A stretch of 64,000 nucleotides of DNA from Hibiscus mutabilis (lineage: Eukaryota; Streptophyta; Magnoliopsida; Malvales; Malvaceae): contig CM033714.1 of the NCBI GenBank assembly GCA_019671005.1, positions 59,133,741-59,197,740 of the forward strand, given 5' to 3'. Positions 36,000-47,500 of the stretch are shown piece by piece; the stretch's first letter is position 1, and every line of letters begins with the position of its first letter. The position numbers and the translations under genes were made by a program. Under the pieces are notes generated by a model that had not been told where the DNA came from, did not search any database, and saw only the letters and a program-made list of their open reading frames with translations.

Positions 36000-36583
36000 T
36001 GTCACGTGGCTAGAGTTTCAACCAGCCCACCGTGCGGTCTTAGGCGATGTGACTCAAGACAAACGCCTAAGTAAGCCTTTTCAACCCTCTCGGAAGATCA
36101 AACTTCCCAAGCACCGACAAATGCAAAGCGTTCTACGCGGAATCAGATCAAAAGAGATGAGCGAAGAAGAACTTCGAAAGAACGCGAAGAACAAGAGAAG
36201 AACAACTCAGAGAATTTAGAGTGAATGCGCTATCTATTACTCAAGAATAGATGAAAGAATGGATGATTATAACTGAGGTGGGGAGGCCTCTATTTATAGT
36301 TGAGTCCCCTTTAATCCGACGGTCCCTACTGATTTACATCAACGGCCTAGATACAACTCTACCAACCACAAGGCATAATGCCAAGAATATTCCTTAGCTA
36401 TCTATGGAAAGAATCTCCTATGTTCACATAGGTGTGGATGGATAAGCCTTCTTGGATCTTCCTACGGATCGGGACAGTCTGATGGTCTCTTCAAGCCCAA
36501 AGTGTGCCTCAGAACCTCATGGACACCTTGGTGTGCACCATGTGGTGCTAATGACTCGGACCTGGGTTCACGGCCCCCTGACA
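36000..36583 (-). repeat. Left LTR of the palindromic element
   Basis: On the minus strand begins TGTCAGGGGGCC after the purine tract TTTGGTGGGGGAGAA (36584-36598) and ends CCACGTGACA. A TATAAATAGAGGCC promoter lies at about 36285-36298, firing leftward and outward. Confidence 0.8.
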
Positions 36584-36788
36584 TTCTCCCCCACCAAACT
36601 TGGCGACGCCCACGTCGCTGCTCCGGGATGAAGTCGTCAACGATCCTGGGACCTCATTGGCACCTTAGCTTTCTCCCAAGCTTGATTCAGAGTTGGGAGA
36701 AAGCTAAGGTGCCAATGAGGTCCCAAGATCGCGTCGACTTCATCCCGGCAGCAGCGACGCAGGGCGTCGCCAAGTTTGGTGGGGAGAA

Positions 36789-37368
36789 TGTCACGGGCCG
36801 TAAAACCTGTGTCCGAGTCATTAGCACTTGGTGGTGACACCAAGGTGTCCATGAGGTTCTCGAGGCACACTTTGGGCTTGAAGAGACCACCGACCGCCCG
36901 ATCCGTGTGAAGATCCAAGAAGGCTTATCCATCCACACCTATGTGAACATATGAGATTCTTTCCATAGATAGCTAAGGAATATTCTTGGCATTATGCCTT
37001 GTGGTTGGTAGAGTTGTATCTAGGCCGTTGATGTAAATCAGTAGGGACCGTCGGATTAGAGGGGACTCAACTATAAATAGAGGCCTCCCACCCCGCCTTG
37101 TAATCATCTATTCTTTCATCTATTCTTGAGTAATAGAGAGCGCATTCACTCTAAATTCTCTGAGTTGTTCTTCTCTTGTTCTTCGCGTTCTTTCAGAGTT
37201 CTTCGTAGCCGATCTCATAGTTTGCTTCCGCTAAGAACGATCTTGCGTTCTTCGGTGCCTTCAGAATTTGATCTTTCGGATCGAGGATTCAGGCTTACTT
37301 AGTCGTTTGTCTTAAGGACTCGACTAAGGCCGTACGTTGGGCTGGTTCAGAAGTCTAGCCCCGTGACA
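36789..37368 (+). repeat. Right LTR of the palindromic element
   Basis: Begins TGTCACGGGCCG after the purine tract TTGGTGGGGAGAA (36776-36788) and ends CCCCGTGACA. TATA box CTATAAATAG at 37071-37080, firing rightward and outward. Confidence 0.8.
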
Positions 37369-40300
37369 CTAATCAGGTGATTCTAGTATTAACCCTAAAA
37401 AAACTAGAAAACCCTAACAAATTATGGATTATCTTGGAACCTGATAATTAATTCAATCAATTTTAAACTAATGTTCCAATAAGCCAAGAACACTATTTAA
37501 AACAAATTGAGTTAATTCACCATGGTTTTAAAATTAAATGTCGATTTAAACTTGTAATTGATTTTATCCTAAAAGTGATTAAGAAATGTTCAATTAATTT
37601 AACGAATTTAACATTTATCCCAATAATCCAAGGATAAATTTAAATTAACTAAGTTAATCCGAACCTAAATCTAACTAAGGCTCTAAAGAGTCTAATCCTA
37701 GAATTAACTTAATTAATTCAAGGGTCTACCCCTATTAGACGAGCACACGACCTAAATTAATTAAATTAATTCCTAAACTAATCCAAAGGCTTCAACAAAC
37801 ACAAAGCCCACCTAAACTAAGCCCAAGGCCCACTAAGCTAGGACTAACCCTAAGCCCAAAAACACAACAAGGCCTAAACTAACCAAACTAAGCAAGCCCA
37901 AAGCCCCAAGCACATAAGTATACTCCACTATATAAAAAAACAATATATATATATATATATATATATTTAAAACCATATTATATATATTACAAAAACTATG
38001 TATTATACATATTATAAAATCTCCCATTATATAAATATCATAAAAACTTATATTATATGTATATATTATAAAAACTTATATTACATACGTGAGAGAACCC
38101 CATATTGCATACGTTATCATATAAAAAACTATATTATACATATATTATAACAAATATACATTATACTTCACATAAAGACCATATTATACATATGTATCAT
38201 ATATCATGAAAATAACATATATTACATATTCCATATGTATTATAAAAGCATGTATTACACTAGTATAACAAACATACATATACACATCAAGGCATCATTT
38301 AACAAATTTACCATAAATGATTAAAAACACCAAATATGAAATTAAAGACTGCAAGCTAAATAAAAAGAAACTGAATAGAGATAATAATGCATGATGACAA
38401 GGGGGTTAATACACTGAAATACTGACCAAAACGTAAAGAAAAAAACTCTAAATGCTGAATCAAAAGAACAAAATAGATTTGGTCAAAAAAAGGTCGGGTT
38501 GCAAATGTTTGTAATGTTTGGAGGATCAGGGACGAAATTATAAAAGGTGGAAGCCCCTTTTGGGCACAATTAGCCCACACGGGAGGACTAATGGTGTTAT
38601 TTAGGGGTGCAGAAGCCCTTACGGAGTATAACGGGGGGGGGAGGGCTTTAAAAAGTAATTTACCCTTTTTTAAAATGGGGTCCAGGTATATAATACAAAA
38701 CCAATCTATTTTTTTGCCTCTTTTGGTATAAACCCTGTAAACTCTCCCCACGCCCCTCTTTAGTTCCCATAATGGAGATGAACACTGTCGTGGTGTTCAT
38801 CCCCAAACCTAGAAAATGATGTCTTTTCTAGAATCCGGTGACCGGTCGCCGCAAGCCACTGCTCCAGCCGCTGCTGGCCAATATCAGAACCCTAAAAGAC
38901 CCCCTTTTAACCCATTTTTCGAGTTCTAAACCTGAGTCTCACCTTCTTTCTCCTTAAAATGGTAAAAAACCATTACTTTGTAAAAAACAGAGGCCAAAAT
39001 CCCTTTTGCTTTGAAAACCCATACAAAAAATGACATCTTTTGACCATCACCCCTCCGTTTCACCATGCACGACCCTGAGGCTGAAAGGTTTATCAACAAC
39101 GAGGAGAAGCGAATCGACTCGATAGGAAGGCGGATCGCCGAAGGTAAAAAAATCTCAACCCTAGTATTTTTGTATATGCATGCTCTGAAATAAAAGGGGA
39201 GATGATGGTATACCTCTAAAAACTGAGGCTTTTTTTGCTGCTTCTATTGCATCGAATGACCCCTTTTCAACTTAGGGTTTATAAAATGCTAGGGATTTGT
39301 TTATATATCGACATTTTACATGGTTTTTTATCTATATAAAAAAATTGAATAAATGCTACTATTGGTTGCATCTGTCTGTTTTGGCTTGATTCATATGCGG
39401 CTCTAAGGATGTTGGTTTGTTGGGGAAATAATTCTGACATTCCCTAGTATGCCTTTGCATTTCATCTGATCTTTGTCCTTGTCTAATTTGATTCTGTTTT
39501 GCATGTGACACAGGAGAGGAGGAGGGGACTAGAAGTTGCTAACGTGGCGAGGCAACGGTGATAGGGCATTGGGTTATTGGTCCCTTCGGTCGATGTAGTT
39601 GCGAATGTGGCATCAAAGAAGTCAGCTCAAAATCTGGAGAGCCGCAGAGTGCGAGTGGATTATACATATGATTGAACAACGCCAAAGGTTGCGCGTATGG
39701 CGCGTGGCAATTCTGGAAGCTTCCCCGCGCTAATCTCGGCCATTGGTATGCCCCAAGATCTAACGGTCATCACGTGGTTGCGTGAGATAGAGGGATAGCG
39801 GATTAGGCTTTAGGTTTTTGTTTGAAGTTGGGCCCAAAATAGGCTTGCAAACATGTAAATGGACTTTTAAATATGAAAGACTTTGGGCTTTATTTATTCA
39901 ACTGTTATCTATTTAATATATAATAATCTTTTGGCCTTTTTAATTTAGCTTAATAATAATAATAATAATAATAGTAATGTATAATAAACAAAATAATAAC
40001 TATATTAACATAACATAATAGCAGAACATATACATATATAACTAGTTAATATTTAGGGGTTTTCTCAAATAGACAATGATATAATAACAAATAAGAGTTA
40101 ACAATAGTAGTATTTTTGGCTTTTGGACTTTAAAAAATAACCATATATATACTATATAGTAATAATTTAGATGAAATAGATAAACAAAGCCCCTTGTATG
40201 TATTCTCATAGAGTAGCACCATATAAGAAAGCCCATTATTGCAAAAATAAAAGACGGGTTAACCCCGGACAAAGTTAGCGATTACAGCTAGCCCTCTTTG

Positions 40301-40369
40301 CTTATGCTTGTGAAACAAGAATAAAGCAAAGATCATAAGCACTAATTTTGTCCCTATTTGTTTATGCTA

Positions 40370-40830
40370 TTCCAGAACGGCAGCGAACAAATCTAAATAA
40401 CTTGCTTTCCCGAAATGGCGAAACAACTAGGTAGCGCTGGTATGTCCTTCTGAAGCGACAACGAATAGACCAGATAGCAAACGACTCATTCCTCGAGAGC
40501 GGCAACGAATGAATCCACATAACTTTGCTTTCTCGAAATGGTAGAAAGCAAACAGGGCGGTGCTGGCGTGCCTTTTTGAAATGGCAGAAAACGAGCCAAC
40601 TAACCTTCAAACGACTCATTCTTCTGAAGCGACAGTGAATGACTTCAAATAACTTTGCTTTCCCAAAGCGCCAGAAAGCAAACTGGGTGGCGCTGGGATG
40701 TCCTTCCGAAATGGCAGCAGACAAGCTGACTAGCCTTCAAACGACTCATTCTTCCGAAACAGCGTTTGAATGAATCCAAATAACTTTGCTTCCCCGAAGC
40801 TGCAGAAAGCAAAGTGTGCTAATGCGTCCT
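40370..40830. repeat. Minisatellite in the Tat 3' region, unit about 140 bp
   Basis: About 3.3 diverged units. Each contains CAAACGACTCATTC, a GCGACA(A/G)(C/T)GAATGA-like motif, AAATAACTTTGCTTTC, CAGAAAGCAAAC and GGCGCTGG(G/T)(A/G)TGTCCTT. Such 3' tandem repeats are typical of Tat/Ogre elements. Confidence 0.75.
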
Positions 40831-41215
40831 TCCAAAATGGTAAGGAACAAATGGTAATTCTTTTCATGAAGTTTCCATTTATCTTGGACCTATATGGACA
40901 GGCCTTAACCTTAGGAGGTACTCAACCTTCGTTGTGATTATGTACAAAAAGGGATGCCAAGTCTGTAAGGATAATAGTTAGCATGCTCCTAGCCTAGGAT
41001 GCCTAACTAGACATGATGCATGAATGATAACATCCTTAAACTTTCTCGGGCAATTTCCCTTCTTGCCCCCTTTTTGGTCGTATCCTCTATTTTTCTTCTT
41101 CACGATAGGGGCGCTTTCTCTCTCACCCGGGTTCACCCTTCATGCCCCTTTTTTGAGTTCTTGAACCTTTTGTTCTAAAGTTCCCTTTCAGGTTTTCACT
41201 CTAGAGAAATTTATT

Positions 41216-41290
41216 TTCTTTCCTTCTTTTTTTCTTTTTCTCTTTTTTTTCTTTTCTTTTTTTCTTTTTTTTCTTTTTTTCTTTCTTTCT
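41216..41290. repeat. Polypyrimidine tract (TTTCTTTTTC)n
   Basis: About 75 bp of T with interspersed C on the plus strand, within the Tat 3' untranslated region. Confidence 0.9.
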
Positions 41291-42010
41291 TCTCTTGGGC
41301 GCCCTTTTGGGTTTTCACCCATGGTCCCTCGGACTTTAGTATGAACAGTGTTCAATGCCTTTCCATGATAGATCTTATCAACTTTGCCTCTGATGTCTTT
41401 TCACTGTAATTTTGGCAATCTCCTTTCCTAAATGGGAAAAAGCTACACTTAATAGGTTAGACCATAGTAATGCCAAGAAATCCTTTACCTTTTTCCATTC
41501 CATGTCAACCTACCCGCGGAGTAAATATGAAATAGATGAAAGAAACTAGAATATAATTTTATTTATTAGGATAACTTGGAAAGTCATGGAAAACATGAGA
41601 AGAGAGAAAGAAGTATAGAAGATGTCAACTGCATGAATGACGTGGACCTATCAACTTCGGTAGATCTCTCCCTAACCATCCTTGGTTATCTCTAACGATA
41701 TGAAGACCGAAGCAAAAACCTTTAACCGAAACGAGGCTTGTTAGTTGGATGCTGAAACTTAACCCTATCTGAACTGTCCTTTTCAGATTTTCAATTCAGA
41801 TCCTCCTTTCGTTTTAAGGCACCCATTTTCGAGTTTTTGCCTTAAACCGTATTTTCCTTTTTTCCTTTTTTACACATGATACTTCTTGACGGAGTTTGAG
41901 TTTATCGGGTTGCTCAATTCTTTCTCATCCATCTCCGTTAGGATTAACGCTCCCCTAGAAAAGGTTTTTTTCATGACATAGGGCCCCTTCCAATTTGGCA
42001 TCCATTTTCC

Positions 42011-43050
42011 CTAGAAGTTTTTTTGATTCAACAAGATCTTTTTGAGCACCAAATCTCCCTCTTGAAACTCCCTCGGGCGAACTTTCTTGTTATAAGCTCG
42101 CATCATTTGCTTTTGGTACATCTGATTATGGGCAATAGCTTTCAATCTCTTATCATCGATGATGTTCAACTGATCAAACCTAGCTTGCATCCACTCGGCT
42201 TCATCCAACTTTACTTCGTTCAAAATTTGAAGTGATGAGATTTCCACTTCGATGGGTAGTACTGCTTCGGTACCGTATACTAAGGAATACAACATTGCCA
42301 TGGTGGACGTTCTCACGGATGTCCGATAAGCAAACAAGGTGAAAGGGATCCTTTCATGCCAATCCTTAAATGTCTCCGTAGTTTTTGCTATGACCTTCTT
42401 GATATTCTTATTGGGCGCCTCTACCGCTCCGTTCATCTTGGGGCAATAAACGGTAGAATTATGGTGTACAATCTTGAATTGTTCACACACCTCGGTCATT
42501 ATCTTGTTGTTCAAATTGGAAGCATTATCGGTGATGATCCTTTCGGGCATACCATAATGACACACGATCTCTTTCTTGAGAAACTTGTAGACCGTCGCTC
42601 CTGTGATATTAGCGTATGAGGCGACTTCCACCCACTTGGTGAAGTATCAATAGCCATTAGGATAAAGTGGTGCCCATTGGAAGCCTTTGGATGTATTTGA
42701 CCAATAACGTCCATTCCCCAAGTGGCAAAGGGCTACGGTGAATTCATGGTGTGAAGAGGCACCGGCGGATAGTGTATCTTATCTGCATAGATTTGACATT
42801 TGTGACATTTCTTTGCATAACTGATACAATCTCCCACCATAGTTGACCAGAAATAGCCATATTTCATGATTTTCTTTCCATCAAGAACCCGCTAGCCTGG
42901 GTCCCACATAAGCCCCTGTGACCCTCTGCCAAAATGGTTCTGACTTCCCGAGCACTAACACACCTCAACACTATCTGATGCTTGCTTTTTTTGTATAAAG
43001 TTTCCCCGTTAAGGACATACCCCGAAGCTAACCTTATGATAGTCATTTTG
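42011..43050 (-). pseudogene. Tat integrase, frameshifted
   Basis: The zinc-binding N-terminus lies at 42864-43046 (AEGHRGLCGTQASGF); the second His of the HHCC finger is replaced by Gln. KKCHKCQIYAD follows at about 42790. After a shift the catalytic core is visible: the first Asp in GMDVIGQIHPKA (about 42700), the second in RIITDNASN, the third acidic residue in MNGAVEAPNK (42420), all in the D,D-35-E pattern. The main frame (42011-42631, 206 aa) continues to the C-terminal PREFQEGDLVLKKIL motif. It inserts new cDNA copies in the family; here it is broken. No chromodomain is visible. Confidence 0.85.
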
Positions 43051-43251
43051 TCATTATCATCAGCCCCCTTTGGATAAGTCTAGAACTTGATGTATTGGAG
43101 GATGTCAAAATACCAGGGGTTTTCGTCCTCCATCTTCTTCCAAGCTATAGCAATGGGCTGGTACCTCAAAGGTTTGCATTTCAATTGGCCTCATCTCAGC
43201 TGACCGGCTTGCTTCGAACACGGTGGCTAGAGTCGCCAGGGCGTCAACCAT

Positions 43252-43596
43252 CTAATTATTCTCTCTTGGCAAGTAGGTGAAATTGATTTCTTCAAAATCC
43301 TTGGTCAAATCTTGGATCAAGTCGTAGTATTTGATCAACTTTGGATCTCTAGTCTCCCATTCTTTCTGAAGCTGATAAATCACCAAAGAAGAGTCTTTGA
43401 AAACCCGAAGCACCCTAACCTTTCTCTCTATGGTTGCTCGGAGTCCCATGACACAAGCCTCATACTCGGTTGTATTGTTGGTACAAAAGAATTCCAACCT
43501 GCTTGTGGAAAGGTAGTAAACATTGTCTGGGGAAACCAAAACTGCCCCTATTCCATGGCCCAAGGCATTCGATGCCTCATCAAAATAAAGCCCCAA
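43252..43596 (-). pseudogene. Second RNase H domain (RVT_3, archaeal-type) of the Tat element
   Basis: A 114-aa frame with YFDEASN, GIGAVLVSP, NNTTEYEACVMGL, VFKDSSLVIYQLQ and LPRENN. This is the RNase H fold of the type that Tat elements carry between the ordinary RNase H and integrase. The first Asp-position motif reads FDEAS and the second acidic site lies in TEYEA. It ends with a stop followed by VDALATLA, the normal continuation, so the copy is broken. Confidence 0.8.
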
Positions 43597-43599
43597 TCC

Positions 43600-44771
43600 T
43601 TCATTCTAGACAGTAGAAGTCCCTTTAGACAGATTATAGATCAGATCCTCATTCGGGAAATTGAAATCCAATGGTTCATAATCATCTAAGGCACGACTTG
43701 CTAAAAGATCTGCCACCATGCTTCTTTTTACCGCCTTCTGACTTACATAAACAATGTCGAATTCTAACAAAACATCTTCCAATGGGCCACTTTCTCGATT
43801 AATGCTGGTGCTTCTATTAGAAATTTCAACAGATCTATTCGGGAAATCAAATAAGTGGTGTGATACAATATGTATTGCCGGAGCTGCTTAGTAGCCCATA
43901 ACAAGGCGCAACATAACATTTGGATCAACGGGAAACTTTTCTCACACTCAGTGAATTTCTTGGTCAGGTAATAGATCGCCCTTTCTTTTTTGCTTGTGTC
44001 ATCATGCTACCCTAACACACAACCCATAGAGTTTTCAAAAATTTCCAATTATAGAATCAGAGGCCTATCTGGTACTGGTGCTACTAAGATAAAAGGATTG
44101 GCCAGATACTTCTTGATCTTTTCTAGCGCTTCTTGACATCCTTCATCCCAAACTCCCGGGTTATTCTTCCGGATTAGTCTAAAGATGAGGTTACACTTAT
44201 CAGTCAACTGGGATATGAACCGAGAGATGTAATTCAATCTTCCCAAAAATCCTCAGACCTCCTTTTGAGTTTGAGGTGGCGGAAGATCTTGGATTACTTT
44301 CACCTTGTCAGGATCAATCTCGATGCTTTTCTGACTTACTACAAAACCTAAGAGCTTCTTGGACGTTACCGCGAAGGTACATTTGGCTAGGTTGAGTTTT
44401 AGCTGAAATTTTCTAAGCCTCTAGAAAAGTTTTCGCAGATTTCGAACATGTTCCTCTTCGGTCCGAGACTTGGCTATCATGTCATCCACGTACACCTCGA
44501 TCTCCTTATGCATCATGTCATGGAACAAGGTCACCATGGCTCTTTGATACTTGGCCCCGACGTTTTTCAACCCAAAAGGCATTACCTTATAGCAAAATGT
44601 GCCCCACACGATCACAAAGGTGGTCTTCTCTATACCCTCGGGATGCATTTTAATCTGATTGTACCCTGAGAAACCATCCATAATGGAAAACCAAGCATGC
44701 CCCGCAGCATTGTCAAGTAGAGTATCAATATGAGGCAAAGGGAAATTGTCTTTGGGGCTCGCCTTATTAAG
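43600..44771 (-). pseudogene. Tat reverse transcriptase and first RNase H, 3' part (split by a nested element)
   Basis: Continues from 50891 across the inserted family N copy: CVDY on the right joins RDLNKASPKDNFPLPHID on the left. The fingers/palm motifs WFSIMDGFSGYNQI, TTFVIVWGTFCYKVMPFGLKN and the catalytic YVDDM (about 44482) are intact. The thumb and connection follow (GRLNYISRFISQLTD), then the first RNase H (RAIYYLTKKFTECE, LLWATKQLRQYIL). Stops at 44421, about 44253, 44049 and several near 43660-43760. Confidence 0.85.
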
Positions 44772-44776
44772 GTCCC
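44772..44776. repeat. Target duplication of nested family N copy, left (GTCCC)
   Basis: GTCCC before TGTTGCGTG, repeated at 50886-50890 after CACTTATCA. Confidence 0.95.
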
Positions 44777-46345
44777 TGTTGCGTGTGATAAGTGCTACGC
44801 AAATGTGCAAGTATACACGTCGCAAGTAATAAAGTGATATGAGTATCGAGTATCGTCTCCACAGGGATTGGTTTGGGCCACTTTGCTTAAGTTACTGCAC
44901 TGAAAATAAAAACACAATTGATAATAGAAGTTTTAATTAACGAGAAAACTAAGAACAATAAACTAAAAGAATAGATGAAATTAAAATAGAGTAAATAGGC
45001 CAGGTTATCGTGAGTTGAGGTGTGATAGCCGATTGGATCGTCTTGGTAAAAGAGTGCAAGGGCAACTCAGTTGCCGTGGCAACTTGCACAGCGGGGTTGC
45101 CTTGGCAACTAATCGATGGTTGCCTGGGCAACTAGCTGGGCAACTACTTGGGCGTCTGGGCAGCAACTTCAAGGTTCGACAGAGCGTTCTTCAATGGTTT
45201 CTTCTTATCCCTAAGTCGAAACTCTAGCTACTTGTGCATGCCTTGATAATACATCCCTGCGTGAATCAAGGGTGAACAACAACCAATCTTGCGCTCCTCT
45301 TAGCCGTTGAAATCCTTAACTTATTCCTAAGCCGGATTAATCTTCACCATCAATAGATTGAATAAAGACCATACTCATTCGTTTCTTGAATCTAACTCTC
45401 CCGATATTAGATAAATAGATGAAGTTACGAGATCCTCTCCCAATTCACTCGCAAACAAGAATAAGAACCAAGAATGAGTAAACCTTGAATTGAAAGTGCA
45501 AACTCTTATTACCTAAACAAAATCCAATTGTTTTTCACAACAACAAAACACAATAACCCCAACCAATCAAGTTAGTTCATGGTTGGGTTCAAAAGATATA
45601 CAAAGAATAATCCCCAAACCATGAATCTAATGAAAGCAAAGAAGAAGAAGAAATCGAACTCTCTCCCTCCTTGGACTTGTCGAAATTCCCCTCTTGCTCT
45701 CTCTCAAAATTTCTCTATTTTTCTCTATGGACTTGTCGAAATTCCCCTAGCCTTCTCTCCTTGGATTGTCGAAATCTCCTTGCTATTTATAGGGCTAGGC
45801 CAAAGTCCTTCTTTGAGGAGGAGTTTGAGTTGGAATTAAATTATCTTTAAAGAATATAATTCTTTATTATAATTGTATTCCTACTAGAACTTCTCCTATC
45901 TTCTTGGAATTTAACTCTTCTTTAATCTCTGCATGGAAATCAAATTCCTTTGGGTTTAGGCTTTGCTCCACGTCATCTTGGGCTTGTATAGTCATTAATT
46001 TCGACATCCCTATTGCATTTTCTCTTTGTCGACAATTGCCATGGCAACTGGCTCGGCGTCTCCTTCATGCATTGCCCTGGCAACTAGCTCGGCATATCCT
46101 TCATGCATTGCCCTGGCAACTAGCTCGGCATTGCTTTGGCAAGTGATCCTGCACATACACACACAAAAACACACCAAAGCAACATCTTTTTCCACAAAAA
46201 TCACCAAGTTATGTAATCAAGCTCAACAGTGGAGAGAAACATGAATTAATGCATGAATAACTAATTATGCAACTAATATGAGCTTAAGTCTAACAATAAT
46301 ATGAGTAAAAAGGGTAATAAAAATAGTACTTTTGAACACTTATCA
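44777..46345 (-). mobile_element. Family N copy D, 3' LTR
   Basis: TGTTGCGTGTGATAAGTG...GAACACTTATCA. TATAAATA on the minus strand at 45784-45791. Palindrome clusters TTGCCNNGGCAA near 45060-45170 and 46035-46140. Confidence 0.95.
45660..45780. repeat. Three-fold CTTGTCGAAATTCCCCT repeat in LTR
   Basis: Short repeats of GACTTGTCGAAATTCCCCT and related (T/G)GATTGTCGAAATCTCCTT separated by CT-rich spacers. Also at 50200-50320 and, altered, 63135-63215. The array LTRs have only one copy. Confidence 0.75.
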
Positions 46346-46635
46346 CGCCCCCAAACTCGAACTATTACTTGTCCTCATGCAATGCAAACTAACAATTACC
46401 TGCCAAGACTTTAATCATCAAAGACATGCTTCAAACTTGAATTCAAACCTCGGAACCATGGCACAAAGTATGATCACCTTTTAAATTTTTCAGATAGCAC
46501 AAAAATTTCCCGGAACAAAACTATAATGCTCGTGACAATGTGTGTGCGTAGTTGTGTACAAGTTGATTTTCAAGATTCTATGTGAACAATAGGCTTTTAT
46601 CAATTTAATTGCCGGGGCATTTATTTTCATTTTCA

Positions 46636-46817
46636 CTAGAGCCAATTTCGGGCACCTCTAGCAAAGTAAGCAATTTCTTATTTTATTTTAGTCGACTAGA
46701 GCCAATTTCGGGCACCTCTAGCGATTCTTTAATGTGCATTAACTACTAGAGCCAGTTTCGGGCACCTCTAGCAAGAAAGTGTATTTACTACTAGAGCCAG
46801 TTTTGGGCACCTCTAGC
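46636..46817. repeat. Four-fold palindromic cassette, copy D
   Basis: Four CTAGAG...CTCTAG units as at 3691-3872. The units are conserved while the spacers have changed (for example AAGTGTATTTACTA here). Confidence 0.9.
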
Positions 46818-47500
46818 AAGAAATTAACTTTTAATTTTCAATTTTAAATTTACCCAAATTTTAAGCAACCTAAGTTCATTTTCTTTGAATCAACAACCCA
46901 CAACTGTGTAAAAAAAATTAGCATCATAGTAAAATTCTAAGTTCTTTTCATGAAATCCTAAAATTAAAGGTTATTTCAATTAAGTGCAGTGACGAAAATT
47001 CATCATTTGGTATTCAACAAGTCTTAAGCAATTAAATCCAGTTAAAGGAATGGCAAGTAACATATGCAACCTATATGTGATTGCTAAAAATGAATGCAAC
47101 TAAACATGAAGCTAACTAGAAACCAACACCCCCCAAACTCGAGAGAAGCATTGTCCTCAATGCACGTAAAAGTGGAACAAAATTTAAAAGAAACTAAATG
47201 AAATGAGTTAGTCAGAGAGGTCGTCACCTCGAGTGATGAGTTTCCTTCGTGCCGTTTGCTTGATTCAATTTCCGGTCAGTGGTTGAATGCTTGTGGCTGG
47301 TATCGCATGAATAGCATTGCCTTGATTTGATCCATGTTTGCCGATGCAGGTTTACTTGCATGTGCATCAGTAGTTGCCGAAGCCATTGCTGTTGCCTAGG
47401 CATCGCCAGTTTCTGTTGTGGTTGCTGTGGCAAGTAGTCGGCAGTGAATTTCCTTAGCATGGTGGTTGTGAGTCTTGTTGTGGAAAAGAAAACCTGGAAA

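Larger units (their letters stand above)
36000..37368. mobile_element. Palindromic LTR-derived element, 1369 bp
   Basis: Two arms of about 680 bp (36000-36679 and 36693-37368) are inverted copies of each other around a 13-bp spacer. Each arm is a complete LTR (outer) plus its polypurine tract and about 100 bp of internal sequence (inner). The outer ends are TGTCACG and CGTGACA. CTAA flanks both sides (35996-35999, 37369-37372), and the other Tat LTR shows the empty site GCTAATTAGGTG. It therefore inserted as one palindromic unit after the Tat element was in place. No coding region; frames inside are shadows of the repeat. Confidence 0.85.
35180..40286 (-). mobile_element. 3' LTR of the Tat element (contains a palindromic insertion)
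   Basis: Plus-strand ends TGTAGCGACG and AGCGATTACA. Aligns throughout with 58371-62065 but is interrupted at 36000-37368. Without that it is about 3.73 kb. The two LTRs differ at many scattered sites and small indels, several percent by eye. Other contents: AT microsatellite near 37941-37965, GC-richer part at 38750-39130. The polypurine-like AAAGAGGGCTAGC lies just inside its right edge on the minus strand. Confidence 0.9.
40287..42010 (-). other. 3' untranslated region of the Tat element
   Basis: Between integrase and 3' LTR. Holds a minisatellite (40370-40830), a pyrimidine tract on the plus strand (41216-41290, purine-rich in the sense strand), and otherwise non-coding sequence. Confidence 0.7.

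Noticed and set aside
36502..36938. Overlapping frames of 80-110 aa on both strands
   Set aside because: They are mirror translations of the two arms of the palindromic LTR element.
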